DNA from: Deltaproteobacteria bacterium
Lineage (GTDB): Bacteria; Myxococcota_A; UBA9042; CAIXZC01
NCBI GenBank assembly: GCA_016875215.1
Contig: VGRX01000008.1
Location: forward strand, 1 to 39,465
Direction: 5' to 3'
DNA: 39,465 nucleotides
The notes beneath the pieces were generated by a model that did no database searches, was not told where the DNA came from, and saw only the letters and a list, made by a program, of their open reading frames with translations. Below are positions 39,214 to 39,465 of this stretch, in pieces; position 1 is the stretch's first letter, and each line of letters starts with the position of its first letter. The position numbers and the translations under genes are program-made.

Positions 39214-39422
39214 AGAGGCCACCGAGTGCCGGATCAGTCCTACGATTCAAGGGAAGCCCGGAAACCCCACCTCGCCCTTGCGCCCCGGGGCGCAAGGGCA
39301 CTCCTCCCGGCGGGAGGAGGGGTATTTCGAGGCCCGCACTCCTGGCCGAGAGACATCAAGCTGGCTTTGCCGACGGTACACGACTCAGCCTCGCAGGCCG
39401 TAGGGTTGCCCGCACCCGCGGC
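39214..39422 (+). repeat. Structured element copy B (of two, head to head)
   Basis: Mirror copy of 39004-39212 about a centre near 39213. Its hairpins occupy the matching places but with different bases: CTCCTCCC/GGGAGGAG (39301-39319, loop GGC) and a perfect 26-bp palindrome (39274-39299). CCTACGAT (39239-39246) mirrors copy A. No gene is visible from here to the window end. Confidence 0.6.
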
Positions 39423-39465
39423 CCTCTCGCTGCATCGGCCGCCGGGGTGCGCCGTGCGACGCTCC

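Noticed and set aside
39004-39422. Protein fragments (RTPxxETS...CRRY...PRRP) in the mirrored copies as a real gene
   Set aside because: No start or ribosome site, and the hairpin pattern explains the conservation better than coding.

Overview
This is a GC-rich window (roughly two-thirds G+C by eye) from a Gram-negative bacterium. It carries outer-membrane beta-barrel and lipoprotein genes, 16S rRNA methyltransferase, lipoate and queuosine genes, PilZ proteins, a cysteine-rich lipoprotein and a gliding-type ABC cassette. Together these suggest a deltaproteobacterial lineage such as Myxococcota or Bradymonadota. That placement is inference, because no rRNA gene is present. Coding density is high and genes are arranged in short operons on both strands. 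Many operons have recognisable sigma70-like promoters (TTGNCN, 16-18 bp, TATNAT).

Layout. 1-3.6 kb: the start of an exported protein leaving the window, rsmB, a multi-span UPF0104-like membrane protein and pgsA; the last two genes overlap tail to tail. 3.6-11.4 kb: an LTA-synthase-like membrane sulfatase with two C-terminal beta-sandwich repeats, then three radical SAM genes. The first of these encodes a protein with two complete radical SAM domains, and the third has an Elp3-like Cx9CxxC cluster motif. 11.4-13.3 kb: surE-apt and divergent rnhA. 13.3-15.1 kb: two lipoproteins. 15.1-18.0 kb: an overlapping operon of a radical SAM protein, an NAD-dependent epimerase and a TatD-like hydrolase. 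18.0-20.8 kb: a possible PilZ-like protein, an NTF2-like lipoprotein and an outer-membrane barrel. 20.9-22.7 kb: queE and a secreted CAP-domain protein. 22.7-25.1 kb: a Fic protein and a degraded zinc-ribbon frame lying between two perfect 19-bp direct repeats, followed by a formylglycine-enzyme-type (SUMF1) lectin-like protein. 25.2-27.5 kb: lipB fused in frame, through a 54-bp tandem repeat, to a CAP-domain lipoprotein, with a PilZ gene upstream. 27.6-32.3 kb: meaB, UPF0210, an ACT-domain protein and four consecutive EutN/CcmL microcompartment vertex genes. 32.3-38.5 kb: a Gld-type ABC operon (ATPase, permease, GldG-like, DUF4340). 38.7 kb to the end: tRNA-Gly(CCC) and a non-coding region built from two head-to-head copies of a structured element of about 210 bp.

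The two most promising systems are these. (a) The microcompartment-vertex operon: four pentamer genes with no hexamer gene in view, coupled to an ACT protein that starts with a microcompartment-associated motif, a PFL-fold UPF0210 protein and the B12-mutase chaperone MeaB. (b) The radical SAM clusters: five radical SAM domains in four proteins, apart from QueE, several sharing a GGEPT...TNG..MAY signature, with no recognised pathway or precursor peptide.
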